Shown here in pieces: positions 8,867 through 19,116 of a stretch of 64,000 bases of DNA (position 1 is its first letter; every line of letters begins with the position of its first letter). A program made the translations under genes and the position numbers. Origin of the DNA: Hoeflea sp. BAL378 (lineage in GTDB: Bacteria; Pseudomonadota; Alphaproteobacteria; Rhizobiales; Rhizobiaceae); assembly GCF_000759435.1 (NCBI RefSeq), contig NZ_JRJG01000050.1, positions 1-64,000 on the forward strand, read 5' to 3'. The notes beneath the pieces are model-generated. The model was not told where the DNA came from and did not search any database. It worked only from the letters and a program-made list of their open reading frames with translations.

Positions 8867-9638
8867 CAGTTCATCCAGTTCCCGCCGTCGACATTGTATG
8901 TCTGGGCGACGATGTAATCGGCGTCTTTGGTGGCGAGAAACACCGCCATTCCTGTGAGGTCCTCGGCCGTTCCCATGCGGCCGAAGGGCACGGCCGCGCC
9001 CACGAGCCGCTTCTTGTCGCCCGGCGCCAGGTTCTCGTGGCGGGCGAACAGCGCGTCGACATGGTCCCAGTGCTCGCCGTCGACCACGCCCGGGGCGATC
9101 GCGTTGACGTTGATGCCATGCTTGATGAGATCGAGGCCGGCGGACTGGGTGAGGCTGATGACGGCGGCCTTGGTGGCGCAATAGACGCCGACCAGGGCCT
9201 CGCCGCGCCGGCCCGCCTGGCTTGCCATGTTGATGATCTTGCCGCCCTTGCCGCGGGCGATCATGGATTTCGCCACCGCCTGCAGCGTGAACAGGGTGCC
9301 GGCGACATTGATGGCAAACAGCCGGTCGAAGCTTGCGCGGGTGATCTCGACGATCGGGGCGAGATCGAACAGCGCCGCATTGTTGATGAGAATGTCGATG
9401 CCGCCCGTGCGCTCGGCCACCGTCCGGACGGCGGCGTCGATGGAGGCCTGGTCGCTCACATCGAGATGCACCGCGAAGGCCTGATCGCCGATCCGGGATG
9501 CGGTCGCGGTCGCCCGCTCGAGGTCGATGTCGGCGATGGCGACGGTCGCGCCCTCCGCCACGTAGCGTTCGGCGAAAGCTTTGCCGATGCCGCGCGCCGC
9601 GCCGGTGATCAGGGCGGTCTTGCCTGCAAGCCGCGACA

Positions 9639-9639
<1 letters not shown>
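8866..9639 (-). CDS. smoS: Sorbitol dehydrogenase, short-chain dehydrogenase family
   Basis: 257-residue classical SDR. The cofactor motif TGAARGIG is near residues 12-19, followed by an acidic residue after the second strand (IADIDLERA) that favours NAD. The active site has Ser in MASQAG and the YCATK Tyr-x3-Lys pair. In the smo operon this enzyme oxidises D-glucitol (and often galactitol) to a ketose. It is coupled by one-base overlaps to smoK before it and mtlK after it. SDR specificity is hard to read from sequence, so the sorbitol assignment rests mainly on operon context. Confidence 0.9.
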
Positions 9640-10637
<998 letters not shown>

Positions 10638-10656
10638 GACGGTTCCCCCCGGGGTT

Positions 10657-11481
10657 TTATTTCACGGCGCCGAAGGTCAGGCCGCGGACAAGTTGCTTCT
10701 GGCTGAACCAGCCCATGATCAGGATCGGCGCGATGGCCAGTGTGGAGGCTGCGGAAAGCTTGGCCCAGAAAAGGCCCTGCGGGCTCGAGAAGGAGGCGAT
10801 GAAGGCGGTGAGCGGGGCCGCGTTGGTGGTGGTGAGCTGAATCGTCCAGAAGGATTCGTTCCAGGCCAGAATGATGTTGAGAAGCATGGTCGAGGCGATG
10901 CCCGGCACCGCCATGGGCGTGAGAATGTAGACGATCTCGTTCCACAGCGACGCGCCGTCCATCCGCGCCGCCTCGAGGATCTCGCCCGGAATCTCGCGGA
11001 AATAGGTGTAGAGCATCCAGATCACGATCGGCAGGTTGATGAGCATCAGCATCACCGTGAGGCCGATGCGGGTGTCCATCAGGCCGGTGCGCAGGAAGAT
11101 GAGATAGATCGGCACCAGCACGGCGACCGCCGGCATCATCTTGGTCGAGAGCATCCACATCAGGATGTCCTTGGTGCGCTTGGTCGGCGAGAACGCCATG
11201 GCCCAGGCCGCCGGGATTGCCACGATCAGCGCCAGGATGGTCGAGCCGACGGCCAGGATCACCGAATTCATGAACGGCTTGAAATAGTCGTTCTGGGTCT
11301 GGACCGCGATGTAGCTCTCGATGGTGAAGGAGGGGATCAGGTCGAAGCCGGCGATCGCCTCGGATTCGGTCTTGAGGCTGGTGATGATGGTGTAGAGGAT
11401 CGGGAAGAAGATCACGAGGGCGAGCGTCCAGGCGACCGCGGTGTTGATGGCCTTGGTGCGGGTGGTGACTGCGCGTGCCAT
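10657..11481 (-). CDS. smoG: Polyol ABC transporter permease, SmoG type
   Basis: 274-residue MalG-like inner-membrane permease with six predicted helices. The EAA loop is seen at [24 protein letters not shown], which docks the ATPase. The N-terminal cytoplasmic stretch has positive residues before the first helix. It starts 10 bases after smoF. It forms a heterodimer with SmoF for sorbitol/mannitol import, inferred from the operon. Confidence 0.92.
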   Translation of the reverse strand: MARAVTTRTKAINTAVAWTLALVIFFPILYTIITSLKTESEAIAGFDLIPSFTIESYIAVQTQNDYFKPFMNSVILAVGSTILALIVAIPAAWAMAFSPTKRTKDILMWMLSTKMMPAVAVLVPIYLIFLRTGLMDTRIGLTVMLMLINLPIVIWMLYTYFREIPGEILEAARMDGASLWNEIVYILTPMAVPGIASTMLLNIILAWNESFWTIQLTTTNAAPLTAFIASFSSPQGLFWAKLSAASTLAIAPILIMGWFSQKQLVRGLTFGAVK

Positions 11482-11491
11482 GTCGTGTCTC

Positions 11492-12361
11492 CTAATCCAG
11501 GTTCTTGCCGACGGCGCGCATCAGGAAGATGGCGACGAAGTTGGCGAGGACGACGGCGATGATGCCGCCGGCGGCGCCCCCGCCGATGTCGAAGTTGAGA
11601 CGGGCCGCGCGGTAGATCAGGAACACCAGATTGGTCGAGGCGTAGCCGGGGCCGCCATTGGTGGTGACCAGGATCTCGGCATAGACGCCCAGCAGGAAGA
11701 TGGTCTGGATCAGGATCACCACGGTGATGGCGCGGGCCATGTGCGGCAGGGTCAAGTAGATGAATCGGCTGACGACGCCGGCGCCGTCCATTTCGGCGGC
11801 TTCCTTCTGCTCGCCGTCGAGCGACTGCAGCGAGGTGAGCAGGATCAGCGTGGCAAACGGCAGCCACTGCCAGGCGACGATGACGATGATCGAGAACAGC
11901 GGATACTGGGCGAACCAGTCCACGGGGGCGACACCGAAGAAATGGGCGATGTCGGCGAACACGCCGTAGCTCGGGTTCATGATCATGTTCTTCCACACCA
12001 GCGCCGCGACCGGCGGCATGACGAAGAAGGGCGAGATCACGAGAATCCGGACGATGCCCTGGCCGAACATGGGCTGGTCGATCAGCAGCGCGATGGCGAT
12101 GCCGCCGATAATGGTGATCAGGAGCACGCCCAGGACGAGGACCAGCGTGTTCCAGATCGACTCGAAGAAGGCGGGATCGGTGTAGAAATAGCGGTAGTTG
12201 AAGAATCCGGCCCAGCTGGTGTTGGCGGGATTGAGCAGATTGTAGTTCAGGAAAGAGAAGTAGAGGGTCATTGCCAGCGGCACGACCATCCAGATCATCA
12301 GCAGGATGATCGCCGGCGCCCGCATGATCGTCGCAAGGCTTTGGGTTTGACGGGTGGCCAT
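11492..12361 (-). CDS. smoF: Polyol ABC transporter permease, SmoF type
   Basis: 289-residue MalF-like permease with about six membrane segments and an EAA loop around KEAAEMDGAGVVSRFIYLTLPHM. It pairs with SmoG. It follows smoE after 111 bases, a spacer that contains a strong hairpin. The start ATG at 12361 has a GGGAGAA-type ribosome binding site just upstream (12366-12372 on the + strand reads ttctccc). Confidence 0.92.
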   Translation of the reverse strand: MATRQTQSLATIMRAPAIILLMIWMVVPLAMTLYFSFLNYNLLNPANTSWAGFFNYRYFYTDPAFFESIWNTLVLVLGVLLITIIGGIAIALLIDQPMFGQGIVRILVISPFFVMPPVAALVWKNMIMNPSYGVFADIAHFFGVAPVDWFAQYPLFSIIVIVAWQWLPFATLILLTSLQSLDGEQKEAAEMDGAGVVSRFIYLTLPHMARAITVVILIQTIFLLGVYAEILVTTNGGPGYASTNLVFLIYRAARLNFDIGGGAAGGIIAVVLANFVAIFLMRAVGKNLD

Positions 12362-12425
12362 GACAATTCTCCCTGCGGTTGACGGTGGGCGTGCGGCTTT
12401 CGGCCGGGTTTTCCGGCGGGAAATG

Positions 12426-12451
12426 GGCCGCCCGTTTTGGAACGGGCGGCC
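12426..12451 (-). terminator. Intercistronic hairpin after smoE (no T tract)
   Basis: Perfect 11-base inverted repeat GGCCGCCCGTT / AACGGGCGGCC with a 4-base loop, located 22-47 bases past the smoE stop and before smoF. Without a downstream T run it is more likely a 3'-end stabiliser or partial terminator that lets the binding protein be made in excess over the permeases than a full stop. Confidence 0.55.
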
Positions 12452-12472
12452 AGGTGCCCCGGGAGGGTGGCG

Positions 12473-13783
12473 CTACTTGATGTAGCCGGCGCGCGTCATT
12501 TCGCGCGTTGCGACCGACTGGGCTTGCGCCAGGGCGTCGTCGACCGACATCTGGCCTGCGAGCGCCGCGGAGAAGAGCTGGCCGACTGTGGTGCCCAGGC
12601 CCTGGAATTCGGGAATGGCCACGAACTGCACGCCGACATAAGGCACCTCATCGACGGTGGGCTTGGTCGGGTCCGCCGCGTTGATCGAGTCGAGCGTCAT
12701 CTTGGCGAAAGGCACCTTGGCGTATTCCGGGTTCTCGTAGAGCGAGGTGCGGGTGCCGGGGGGCACGTTTGCCCAGCCTTCCTTCGAGGCGACCAGTTCC
12801 AGATAGGCCTTGGAGGTTGCCCAGGAGACAAAGGTCTGCGCCGCGTCGGCGTTCTTGGTGCCGGCGGGCACTGCGAGCGACCAGGCCCACAGCCAGTTGC
12901 CGCGCTTGCCGAGACCCGTGTCGGGCGCCAGCGCATAGCCCACCTTGTCGGCGACGGTGGAATCGGCGGGATTGGAGACGAAGGACGCCGCCACGGTGGC
13001 GTCGATCCACATGCCGCACTTGCCCTGCTGGAACAGCGCCAGGTTCTCGTTGAAGCCGTTCGAGGAGGCGCCCGTGGGGCCGGCCTCGTTCATCAGGTCG
13101 ACATAGGACTGCAGCGTGTTCTTCCAGGCGGGCTGATCGAACTGGGGCTTCCAGTCCATGTCGAACCAGCGGGCGCCGAAGGCGTTCGACAGCGCCGTCA
13201 GGAAGGCCATGTTCTCGCCCCAGCCGGCCTTGCCGCGCAGGCAGATGCCGTTGATGCCGTTCTCGCGGTCGGTCATCTTGCGCGCCGCATCGGCGATGAA
13301 GTCCCAGGTCGGGGCGTCGGGCATGGTGAGCCCTGCCTTTTCCATGAGGTCGGTGCGGTACATCACGAACGAGCTTTCCCCGTAGAACGGCGCGGCGTAG
13401 AGCTTGCCTTCGTAGGACAGGCCGCCGGCAATGGCCGGGATGATGTCGGCTACGTCGTAGTCGTCGCCCAGGTTGTCGAGCGGCAGCAGCCAGCCCTGCT
13501 TGGCCCAGATCGGCACTTCGTAGGTTCCGATGGTCATCACGTCGTACTGACCGCCCTGGGTGGCGATGTCGGTGGTGACGCGTTCGCGCAGGATGTTCTC
13601 CTCCAGCGTCACCCAGTTCAGCTCGATGTCCGGGTGCTTCGCGGTGAAGTCGTCGGTCAGTGCCTGCATGCGGATCATGTCACCGTTGTTGACGGTGGCG
13701 ATGGTCAGTGTTTCGGCAAGCGCCGCCGTGCCAAGCATCGACAGCGCCGACGCGCACAGAAGCGCGTTTGCAAATCTCATCAT
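12473..13783 (-). CDS. smoE: Polyol ABC transporter substrate-binding protein
   Basis: 436-residue extracellular solute-binding protein of family 1. The start ATG at 13783 (two Met codons in tandem) follows GGGAGGAATTC and opens a Sec signal peptide (MMRFANALLCASALSMLG, cleavage near ALAET). The mature part has the type-1 fold with the DMEWKP-like aromatic patches usual for polyol and sugar binders. First transport gene of the operon; its own promoter region lies upstream (13784-13947). Ligand sorbitol/mannitol by operon context. Confidence 0.92.
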   Translation of the reverse strand: MMRFANALLCASALSMLGTAALAETLTIATVNNGDMIRMQALTDDFTAKHPDIELNWVTLEENILRERVTTDIATQGGQYDVMTIGTYEVPIWAKQGWLLPLDNLGDDYDVADIIPAIAGGLSYEGKLYAAPFYGESSFVMYRTDLMEKAGLTMPDAPTWDFIADAARKMTDRENGINGICLRGKAGWGENMAFLTALSNAFGARWFDMDWKPQFDQPAWKNTLQSYVDLMNEAGPTGASSNGFNENLALFQQGKCGMWIDATVAASFVSNPADSTVADKVGYALAPDTGLGKRGNWLWAWSLAVPAGTKNADAAQTFVSWATSKAYLELVASKEGWANVPPGTRTSLYENPEYAKVPFAKMTLDSINAADPTKPTVDEVPYVGVQFVAIPEFQGLGTTVGQLFSAALAGQMSVDDALAQAQSVATREMTRAGYIK

Positions 13784-13830
13784 GAATTCCTCCCAATACC
13801 CGATGTGGGCAAATGCCAATTAGACGGGCA

Positions 13831-13860
13831 ATTATTCATTCAGACTTCGGCGAGAGTCAA
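13831..13860 (-). promoter_or_regulatory. Putative smoE promoter
   Basis: On the minus strand TTGACT (13855-13860) is followed 18 bases later by AATAAT (13831-13836), about 47 bases ahead of the smoE start. It is the best housekeeping-type match in the smoC-smoE gap. Confidence 0.35.
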
Positions 13861-13944
13861 TGCAGATTCGATGCTGCACCTGCTCAGAAAGCAGCGCCGA
13901 CAAGATTAGCGTAATGTTTTCAAGTCTCTGAGGATGGCCCGTTT

Positions 13945-13961
13945 TGCTCAATGATTGAGCA
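13945..13961. promoter_or_regulatory. 17-base perfect palindrome, candidate SmoC operator
   Basis: TGCTCAAT-G-ATTGAGCA spans the last codons and stop of smoC and sits about 85 bases upstream of the putative smoE -35. SorC-family regulators bind palindromes upstream of the operons they control, so this is a plausible SmoC site. With no T tract on either side it does not look like a terminator. Confidence 0.45.
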
Positions 13962-14904
13962 GATGCTCCGCCGTGGCTTCGTCGGTGATCAGCCCGTTGA
14001 TCAACCGACCGCGCATGGCCGCAAGGATCGCTTCGACCTTGAGGATGCCCACCGCAATGGCGATCACCGGCTTGGCGGGAGCGATCTGCAGGACGGCGCT
14101 CGCCACCCTGTCATTGGTCAGCCCGTCGATCAGCGTTCCGGAGCGGTCGAACACCCAGGAGGTGATCTCGCCCACGGCGCCCGCCTTGATGAGCGCGCGC
14201 GTCTCCTCGCGGCTGACGAAGCCGTCGACGAGCAGGGGCGCGTTGTCGCCGATATTGCCGATGCCGACGAAGGTGACGTCGGCCTGGCGCGCCAGTTCGA
14301 GAATGTTGTGCACAGCCTCCTGCTGCTGCAGCAGCAGCTTCTCTTCCATCGACCGCGCGAACACCGGCAGCGGCATCGGGTAGTGGCGGGCATTCACCCG
14401 GTCGGCCATGCGGATCACCACGTTGTAGGGCGTGGCCGCCCCGTCCGACATCATGTTGCCGAGCAGCGAGACGATGCGGTGCTGCGGACAGTCCATCTTG
14501 GGCAGTTGCTCGACGCTGGCGCGCAGGGCGCGGCCGGTGCCGAGCGCGATGATCTTCGGATGATCGGATTTGAGGATCCGCTCGATGTCGCCCGCGGCCA
14601 GTTGCGCGACACCGGTCAGCGCAGCCGGCGCGCCAGGATCGCTTGGCGCGACCTCGCAGGAGGCGAGGCCGAACTTCTCCACAAGCCCGTGCGACAGCTC
14701 CATGCATCGGGCGATGGGGTGGTCCAGCCGCACCTTGACCAGCTTCTCGCTGACCGCCAGCGAGACCAGGCGCTGGGCGGATTGCCGCGAGACGCCGAGC
14801 TTGCGGGCGATCTCGTCCTGGGTGTTGCCGGCGACATAATAGAGCCAGCCGGCGCGGGCGGCGTCGTCAAGACGGCTGGTTTCGTGATCGCCCGCGGTGC
14901 TCAT
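13948..14904 (-). CDS. smoC: SorC-family transcriptional regulator of polyol operon
   Basis: 318-residue sugar-binding regulator. An N-terminal HTH lies around NTQDEIARKLGVSRQSAQRLV. A SorC sugar-phosphate-binding domain follows, with the ALGTGRALRASV and GIGNIG loops. It lies directly upstream of smoE in the same orientation and its start overlaps the HAD gene stop (ATGA). Expected to sense a polyol or ketose phosphate and control smoEFGKS-mtlK. Length is usual for the family. Confidence 0.9.
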   Translation of the reverse strand: MSTAGDHETSRLDDAARAGWLYYVAGNTQDEIARKLGVSRQSAQRLVSLAVSEKLVKVRLDHPIARCMELSHGLVEKFGLASCEVAPSDPGAPAALTGVAQLAAGDIERILKSDHPKIIALGTGRALRASVEQLPKMDCPQHRIVSLLGNMMSDGAATPYNVVIRMADRVNARHYPMPLPVFARSMEEKLLLQQQEAVHNILELARQADVTFVGIGNIGDNAPLLVDGFVSREETRALIKAGAVGEITSWVFDRSGTLIDGLTNDRVASAVLQIAPAKPVIAIAVGILKVEAILAAMRGRLINGLITDEATAEHLLNH

Positions 14905-15599
14905 GTGCCCATCCGTTCATCCGGTTGCCGATTGGCGTGAGGCACCATTTCAAAGAAATGCTCCCATTTGTCAAAGCACCGCACTTTTCCGCCCAGCGTG
15001 AGCGCGTCGTCGCTCATGCCGCTCAGATGGCTTCCGCCGGTGAAACGCAGCACCTGCATGCCCGCCTGGTTCGCCGCTTCGATGCCGGGCAGCGAGTCTT
15101 CGATGACCAGGCACAGGGCCGGATCGGTGTTCATCCGCCGGGCGGCGTGCAGGAACAGATCAGGCGCGGGTTTGCCTCTCTCGACCTCGGAGGCGGTGAA
15201 CACCCGCGCCTCGAAAAACTTCGACAGGCCCGTGAGGTCCAGCGACCTGAGCGCCCGCTTGGGCGAACTGCTGGTCGCCACGCAGGACAGGGTCGCGAGG
15301 CGCGACAGCAGCGGCTTTATGCCCGCGGTGGTCGTTAGTTCCTGTTCGAACCGGGCCAGGAGGTCGGTGCGGTATTTCTCCTCGAAATCCGTTCCAGGGA
15401 GATAGCCGTGGGAGTGGCGGATCTCGGCGGCGACCTTGGCCCAGCTCCGGCCGAGGAAATGGGTCTGCACATGCGCTGTGTCGACCTTCACCCCGACGCT
15501 GGCGAGCGCATCGATCAGCACACGGGCGCTGATGACCTCGCTGTCGATGAGGACGCCGTCGCAGTCGAAGATGATCAGTTCGGGAGCGGGCGAAATCAG
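14901..15599 (-). CDS. HAD-family hydrolase with apparent non-ATG start
   Basis: About 232 residues, beta-phosphoglucomutase/phosphatase-like HAD. The nucleophile motif FDCDGVLIDSE, the ATSSSPKR motif II and VIEDSLPGIEA motif IV are all present. The only in-frame ATG (15521) lies downstream of the catalytic motif, and an in-frame stop occurs at 15621-15623, so translation must begin in the short interval between. The best candidate is CTG at 15597-15599, behind GAGG (15607-15610); another CTG is at 15603-15605. First gene of the polyol operon; probably dephosphorylates a sugar phosphate. Start uncertain, function class confident. Confidence 0.8.
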   Translation of the reverse strand: MISPAPELIIFDCDGVLIDSEVISARVLIDALASVGVKVDTAHVQTHFLGRSWAKVAAEIRHSHGYLPGTDFEEKYRTDLLARFEQELTTTAGIKPLLSRLATLSCVATSSSPKRALRSLDLTGLSKFFEARVFTASEVERGKPAPDLFLHAARRMNTDPALCLVIEDSLPGIEAANQAGMQVLRFTGGSHLSGMSDDALTLGGKVRCFDKWEHFFEMVPHANRQPDERMGT

Positions 15600-15712
15600 C
15601 GTCAGGCCTCGATCAATGGGTCAGGAGCCAGATCCGATAGCACAGCCCGCGCCGCAAAGGCAGCCCGGCAAAGCGTGGCGCAGGAGATGAAGGCCCTCGC
15701 GCACGGTCCGCC

Positions 15713-16888
15713 TCAGGCGCTTTGCCCGGCCGCGGGCTCGGCTTGCCGGTGGTTCTGGAGGCCTTCGGTGAACTCGTCGACCAGCGAGCGCACAACCTCC
15801 TTCTGGGCCTCCCGGGCGCTGGCGCCGCCGGCGATCGCCCTGGCGTGGATCGAGCGTTGCCGGTCCGCGCTGCTGCCGGTCTCGACGATGCGCCGGGTCG
15901 ACAGGAGTTCGTTCAGGCAGCCGAGCGCCTCCGCATCCTCCCGGACGATGTCGATGAGCTCCTCCAGCAGCAGGGAGAAATCGATCACCTCGCCGCGTGC
16001 GAAATCGATCAGGCCGTTGGATCCGCCGTAGCGCTGGGCGCGCCAGCGGTTTTCCTCGACCAGGAAGCGGTCATAGACGCGCCAGCGCTGGTTGCAGCAC
16101 CCGAGCCGCCACAGCATGTGCATGATCGACTGGGTCAGCGCCACGATCGAGAGCGCGTCATCGAGCCGCGGCGAGACATCGCAGATGCGGGATTCGAGCG
16201 TCGGAAACCGGGCCGAGGGGCGAAGGTCCCACCAGATCTTGCTGCTGTCCTCGATCAGTCCGCTGTCGATGATGACCTGCACCGACCGCTGATATTCCGA
16301 CCAGGAGGAAAACCGCGGCGGCAACCCGGTTCGGGGAAGATTGTCGAACACCGTGAGCCGGTAGGAATTGAGCCCGGTGTCGTCGCCCTTCCAGTAGGGC
16401 GAGGAGGTCGACAGGGCCAGCAGATGCGGCAGGAAATAGGGAAACTGCGCCATCAGGTCGATGCGGGTCTCGTCATCGTCGAGCCCCACATGCACATGCA
16501 TGCCGCAGATCAGCATGCGGCGGGCCACGCCGCCGAGATCGCGTTCAAGCTCGCGGTAGCGCTGCTTGTCGGTGAAATGCTGCTGGTGCCAGTCGGCAAA
16601 GGGGTGACAGGAGGCGGCGAGCGGGGCCAGGCCGTGCTCTCCGGCAAGGCGGGCGATGACCAAGCGCAGGCTGGCCAGGTCCGCGCCGGCTTCGGCAACC
16701 GTTCTGCACACCCGGGTGCCGACCTCGATCTGGCATTGCAGGAATTCGGGGCTGACCTGGTCGTGCAGTTCCTCAACGCATTGCGCCATCAGCGATTCCG
16801 GCGCTGCCGCGAGATCCAGGCTGTCGCGGTCAACGAGCAGGTATTCCTCTTCGACACCAAGGGTGAAGCTGGGTTGCCGGTAGCTCAT
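15713..16888 (-). CDS. ybdK: YbdK-family carboxylate-amine ligase (weak glutamate-cysteine ligase type)
   Basis: 391-residue GCS2-family ATP-dependent ligase. The diagnostic LGVEEEY lies at about residues 10-16, with downstream CGMHVHVG and NSYR motifs. E. coli YbdK has low glutamate-cysteine ligase activity and unknown physiological substrate, so the role here is open. The C-terminal tail is Ala/Glu-rich. It stands alone between the polyol operon (107 bases away) and ackA (57 bases away) on the same strand, so it may be cotranscribed with ackA. Confidence 0.85.
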   Translation of the reverse strand: MSYRQPSFTLGVEEEYLLVDRDSLDLAAAPESLMAQCVEELHDQVSPEFLQCQIEVGTRVCRTVAEAGADLASLRLVIARLAGEHGLAPLAASCHPFADWHQQHFTDKQRYRELERDLGGVARRMLICGMHVHVGLDDDETRIDLMAQFPYFLPHLLALSTSSPYWKGDDTGLNSYRLTVFDNLPRTGLPPRFSSWSEYQRSVQVIIDSGLIEDSSKIWWDLRPSARFPTLESRICDVSPRLDDALSIVALTQSIMHMLWRLGCCNQRWRVYDRFLVEENRWRAQRYGGSNGLIDFARGEVIDFSLLLEELIDIVREDAEALGCLNELLSTRRIVETGSSADRQRSIHARAIAGGASAREAQKEVVRSLVDEFTEGLQNHRQAEPAAGQSA

Positions 16889-16945
16889 GGCGGGATTTGA
16901 CCCGGAAAATACCGGCAGCGCAAGCCGCCACGGACAGGCCGGCTG

Positions 16946-18103
16946 TCACAGGAGCCGCGCCACCGCGTGGGCGATCACGAGTTCCTCGTCGGCCCTGACC
17001 ACGAAGGCGGGCCGCGCACTGCCGCCGGCGGTCAGCCGTTCGGCTCCGGCGGCGTTGGCCGCGGGATCGAGCGCGAAGCCCAGCCAGCCGAGCCTCTCCA
17101 GCGCCTTCGCGCGGATTGGCGCGGCGTTCTCGCCGATGCCTCCGGAAAACACCAGCGCATCGATGCCGCCCAGAGCCGCCATCGCGCCGCCGATCTCCTC
17201 CACCAGCCGGTCGACATACATCTCGACGGCGAAGGCGGCGTCGGGTCCGCCGCTTGCCAGCAGCGTCCGCATGTCGCCTGAAATCCCGGAGACTCCGGCC
17301 AGGCCGCTCTGATGATAGAGCAGTTTCGAGACCTTGTCCGCGTCGCCGCCGAATTGCTCGAGCAGCCAGAGCACCGCGCCGGGGTCGAGCCGTCCGGGCC
17401 GCTGGCCCATCATCAGCCCGTCGAGCGGCGTGAAGCCCATCGATGTCCAGCGGCTCACGCCGTCGATCATGCCGCTGATCGACGAGCCGTTGCCGAGGTG
17501 ACAGGCCACCACCCGGCCCCGCGGCAGGCCAAGCTGCGGCAGGGTGGCGGCGACGTGTTCGTAGGACAGGCCGTGAAAGCCGTAGCGGATCAGCCCCTGC
17601 CTTGCATAGGCGCGGGGCAGGGCCATCTCGCGCCGGACCGCCGGCACGCCGGCATGGAAGGCGGTGTCGAAGCAGGCGACCTGGAGGACGCCGGGAAGGG
17701 CGGCAAGCGCCGCATCGATGCCCGCCAAATTGTGCGGTTGATGGCCGGGGGCCAGCGGCGCAAGCGCAGCAATGCCTGACCGGACCGCGGCGTCGATCGC
17801 CACCGGCGCGTCGAACTGCTCGCCGCCGTGGACGACCCGGTGACCGACGCCGCCAATGGCGCCCGCGCGCGGCAGGATGACCTGTTCGATCAATCGCGGC
17901 AGCAGGTCGGCGTGGCCCTGATCCGCAGTCCCGAACACGACCGCATCCTGTCCCGGGAGCCGCAGCCTCGGCATCTGGCCGTGCCCGATGGCCTCGACCA
18001 GTCCCGACATGGTTCGCTCGATCCCGGGCGTGAACAGGGCGAACTTGATCGACGACGAGCCGCAGTTGAGGGCCAGCAGGCTGTCATACGCGCTCTCGGT
18101 CAT
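16946..18103 (-). CDS. ackA: Acetate kinase
   Basis: 385-residue ASKHA-fold kinase interconverting acetate + ATP and acetyl phosphate. The N-terminal LALNCGSSSIKFALF, the GHRVVHGG signature and the glycine-rich CHLGNGSSI ATP loop are seen. The start ATG at 18103 follows GAAAGGA. The longer frame upstream is low-complexity and was rejected. No phosphotransacetylase or phosphoketolase gene lies next to it; it is divergent from the dihydroxyacetone kinase operon across a 392-base gap. The family also includes propionate kinases. Confidence 0.93.
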   Translation of the reverse strand: MTESAYDSLLALNCGSSSIKFALFTPGIERTMSGLVEAIGHGQMPRLRLPGQDAVVFGTADQGHADLLPRLIEQVILPRAGAIGGVGHRVVHGGEQFDAPVAIDAAVRSGIAALAPLAPGHQPHNLAGIDAALAALPGVLQVACFDTAFHAGVPAVRREMALPRAYARQGLIRYGFHGLSYEHVAATLPQLGLPRGRVVACHLGNGSSISGMIDGVSRWTSMGFTPLDGLMMGQRPGRLDPGAVLWLLEQFGGDADKVSKLLYHQSGLAGVSGISGDMRTLLASGGPDAAFAVEMYVDRLVEEIGGAMAALGGIDALVFSGGIGENAAPIRAKALERLGWLGFALDPAANAAGAERLTAGGSARPAFVVRADEELVIAHAVARLL

Positions 18104-18495
18104 CGGGTCGGCGTCCTTTCCGCACGAGGAGGTGGCACCCGGTCCGGCGCAGGAGGCGCCGGTTTGGACTGGTGCATCGCAGCTTGCTCTACTGTCTGTT
18201 GTGCCGGATTGGAAGCTCTGCGCAACCCAAATCCACACTGGTCTGGCGGGTTTGGCGCAAGTGGAATGATCCATCCAACTTGCTGGGCTGCGCCGATGGA
18301 CACCAGGGCCGGCGACGATTGCCGGGGCTTCGCAGCTTGGGCCGGCGACCGGATTGCAATGTTTAGTAAAAGCTGGTTCACTAAACAAATGACTTAACTT
18401 TCGCGGATCCAGATCCGCCCGGTTCTGTCGCGCAGGAAGGGGAGTTCCTGCAAAAGGCCCGTCACCGGACCGGCCTGTTTTTGGGAGGAACAGCA
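18104..18495. other. Intergenic region between divergent ackA and dha operon
   Basis: 392 bases without a credible gene. The dhaL-proximal end holds an AT-richer inverted repeat (18360-18387). An 11-base direct repeat GGGCCGGCGAC occurs at 18306-18316 and 18339-18349. The region must carry the promoters of both ackA and dhaL, but I see no strong -35/-10 pair. Confidence 0.5.
18360..18387. promoter_or_regulatory. Candidate operator upstream of dhaL
   Basis: Perfect inverted repeat TGTTTAGT - 12 bases - ACTAAACA, about 110 bases before the dhaL start. It is locally AT-rich in a GC-rich setting. The two half-sites are 20 bases centre to centre, about two helical turns, as for a dimeric regulator. 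The operon's own HTH protein (21417-21839) is an obvious candidate ligand. Confidence 0.5.
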
Positions 18496-19113
18496 ATGCC
18501 TGCGCTGACATCCGACGACTTCCGCGCGCTGGCCTGCGCCATGGCGGCCGCGATCGCGGCAAACGCCCAGCGCCTGACCGACCTCGACAGCGCGATCGGC
18601 GACGGCGATCACGGCGCCAACATGAAGCGCGGCTTCGACGCGGTGGAGGGCGAGCTCGACCAGATTGCCGCCAAGCCGCTGCCCGATGCGCTCAAGGCCG
18701 CTGGCATGAAACTGGTGATGACGGTCGGCGGCGCGTCCGGTCCCCTGGCGGGCACCTTCTTCATGACGCTTGGCAAGGAACTACCTGAGAATTTTGACCG
18801 GGCCGGGTTCGTCGCGGCCTATGAAAAGGCGGTCGATGCCGTTGCCGCGCGCGGAAAATCCCATGCCGGTCAGAAGACCATGCTGGACGTGCTCTATCCG
18901 ATGCTGGATGTCCTCAAGCAGGGCGGAGACCCCGAGGCGGTCGCGGCGCGCGCCGAAGAGGCGGCGGAGGCGACCATTCCGATGCTCGCCACCCGCGGCC
19001 GGGCGTCGTTTCTGGGCGAACGCTCGATTGGCCACATGGATCCCGGTGCCGCATCGGTTGCCCTGCTGGCGCGGGCCGTCGCCAGGACGTTGACCGCACA
19101 GGGAGGTGCGTGA
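18496..19113 (+). CDS. dhaL: Dihydroxyacetone kinase subunit DhaL
   Basis: 205-residue ADP-binding subunit of PTS-type dihydroxyacetone kinase. The Mg-ADP-binding DSAIGDGDHGANM (about residues 31-43) and the C-terminal GERSIGHMDPGAASV motif are intact. The start ATG at 18496 has GGGAGGAA upstream. The tightly bound ADP is phosphorylated by the DhaM phosphoprotein and passes phosphate to dihydroxyacetone on DhaK. First gene of the six-gene dha operon; 3 bases separate it from dhaM. Confidence 0.93.
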   Translation: MPALTSDDFRALACAMAAAIAANAQRLTDLDSAIGDGDHGANMKRGFDAVEGELDQIAAKPLPDALKAAGMKLVMTVGGASGPLAGTFFMTLGKELPENFDRAGFVAAYEKAVDAVAARGKSHAGQKTMLDVLYPMLDVLKQGGDPEAVAARAEEAAEATIPMLATRGRASFLGERSIGHMDPGAASVALLARAVARTLTAQGGA

Positions 19114-19116
19114 GCC

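Noticed and set aside
18306-18349. 11-base direct repeat GGGCCGGCGAC as a transposon footprint or attachment site
   Set aside because: No inverted ends, integrase or duplicated target; more likely chance in GC-rich spacer.
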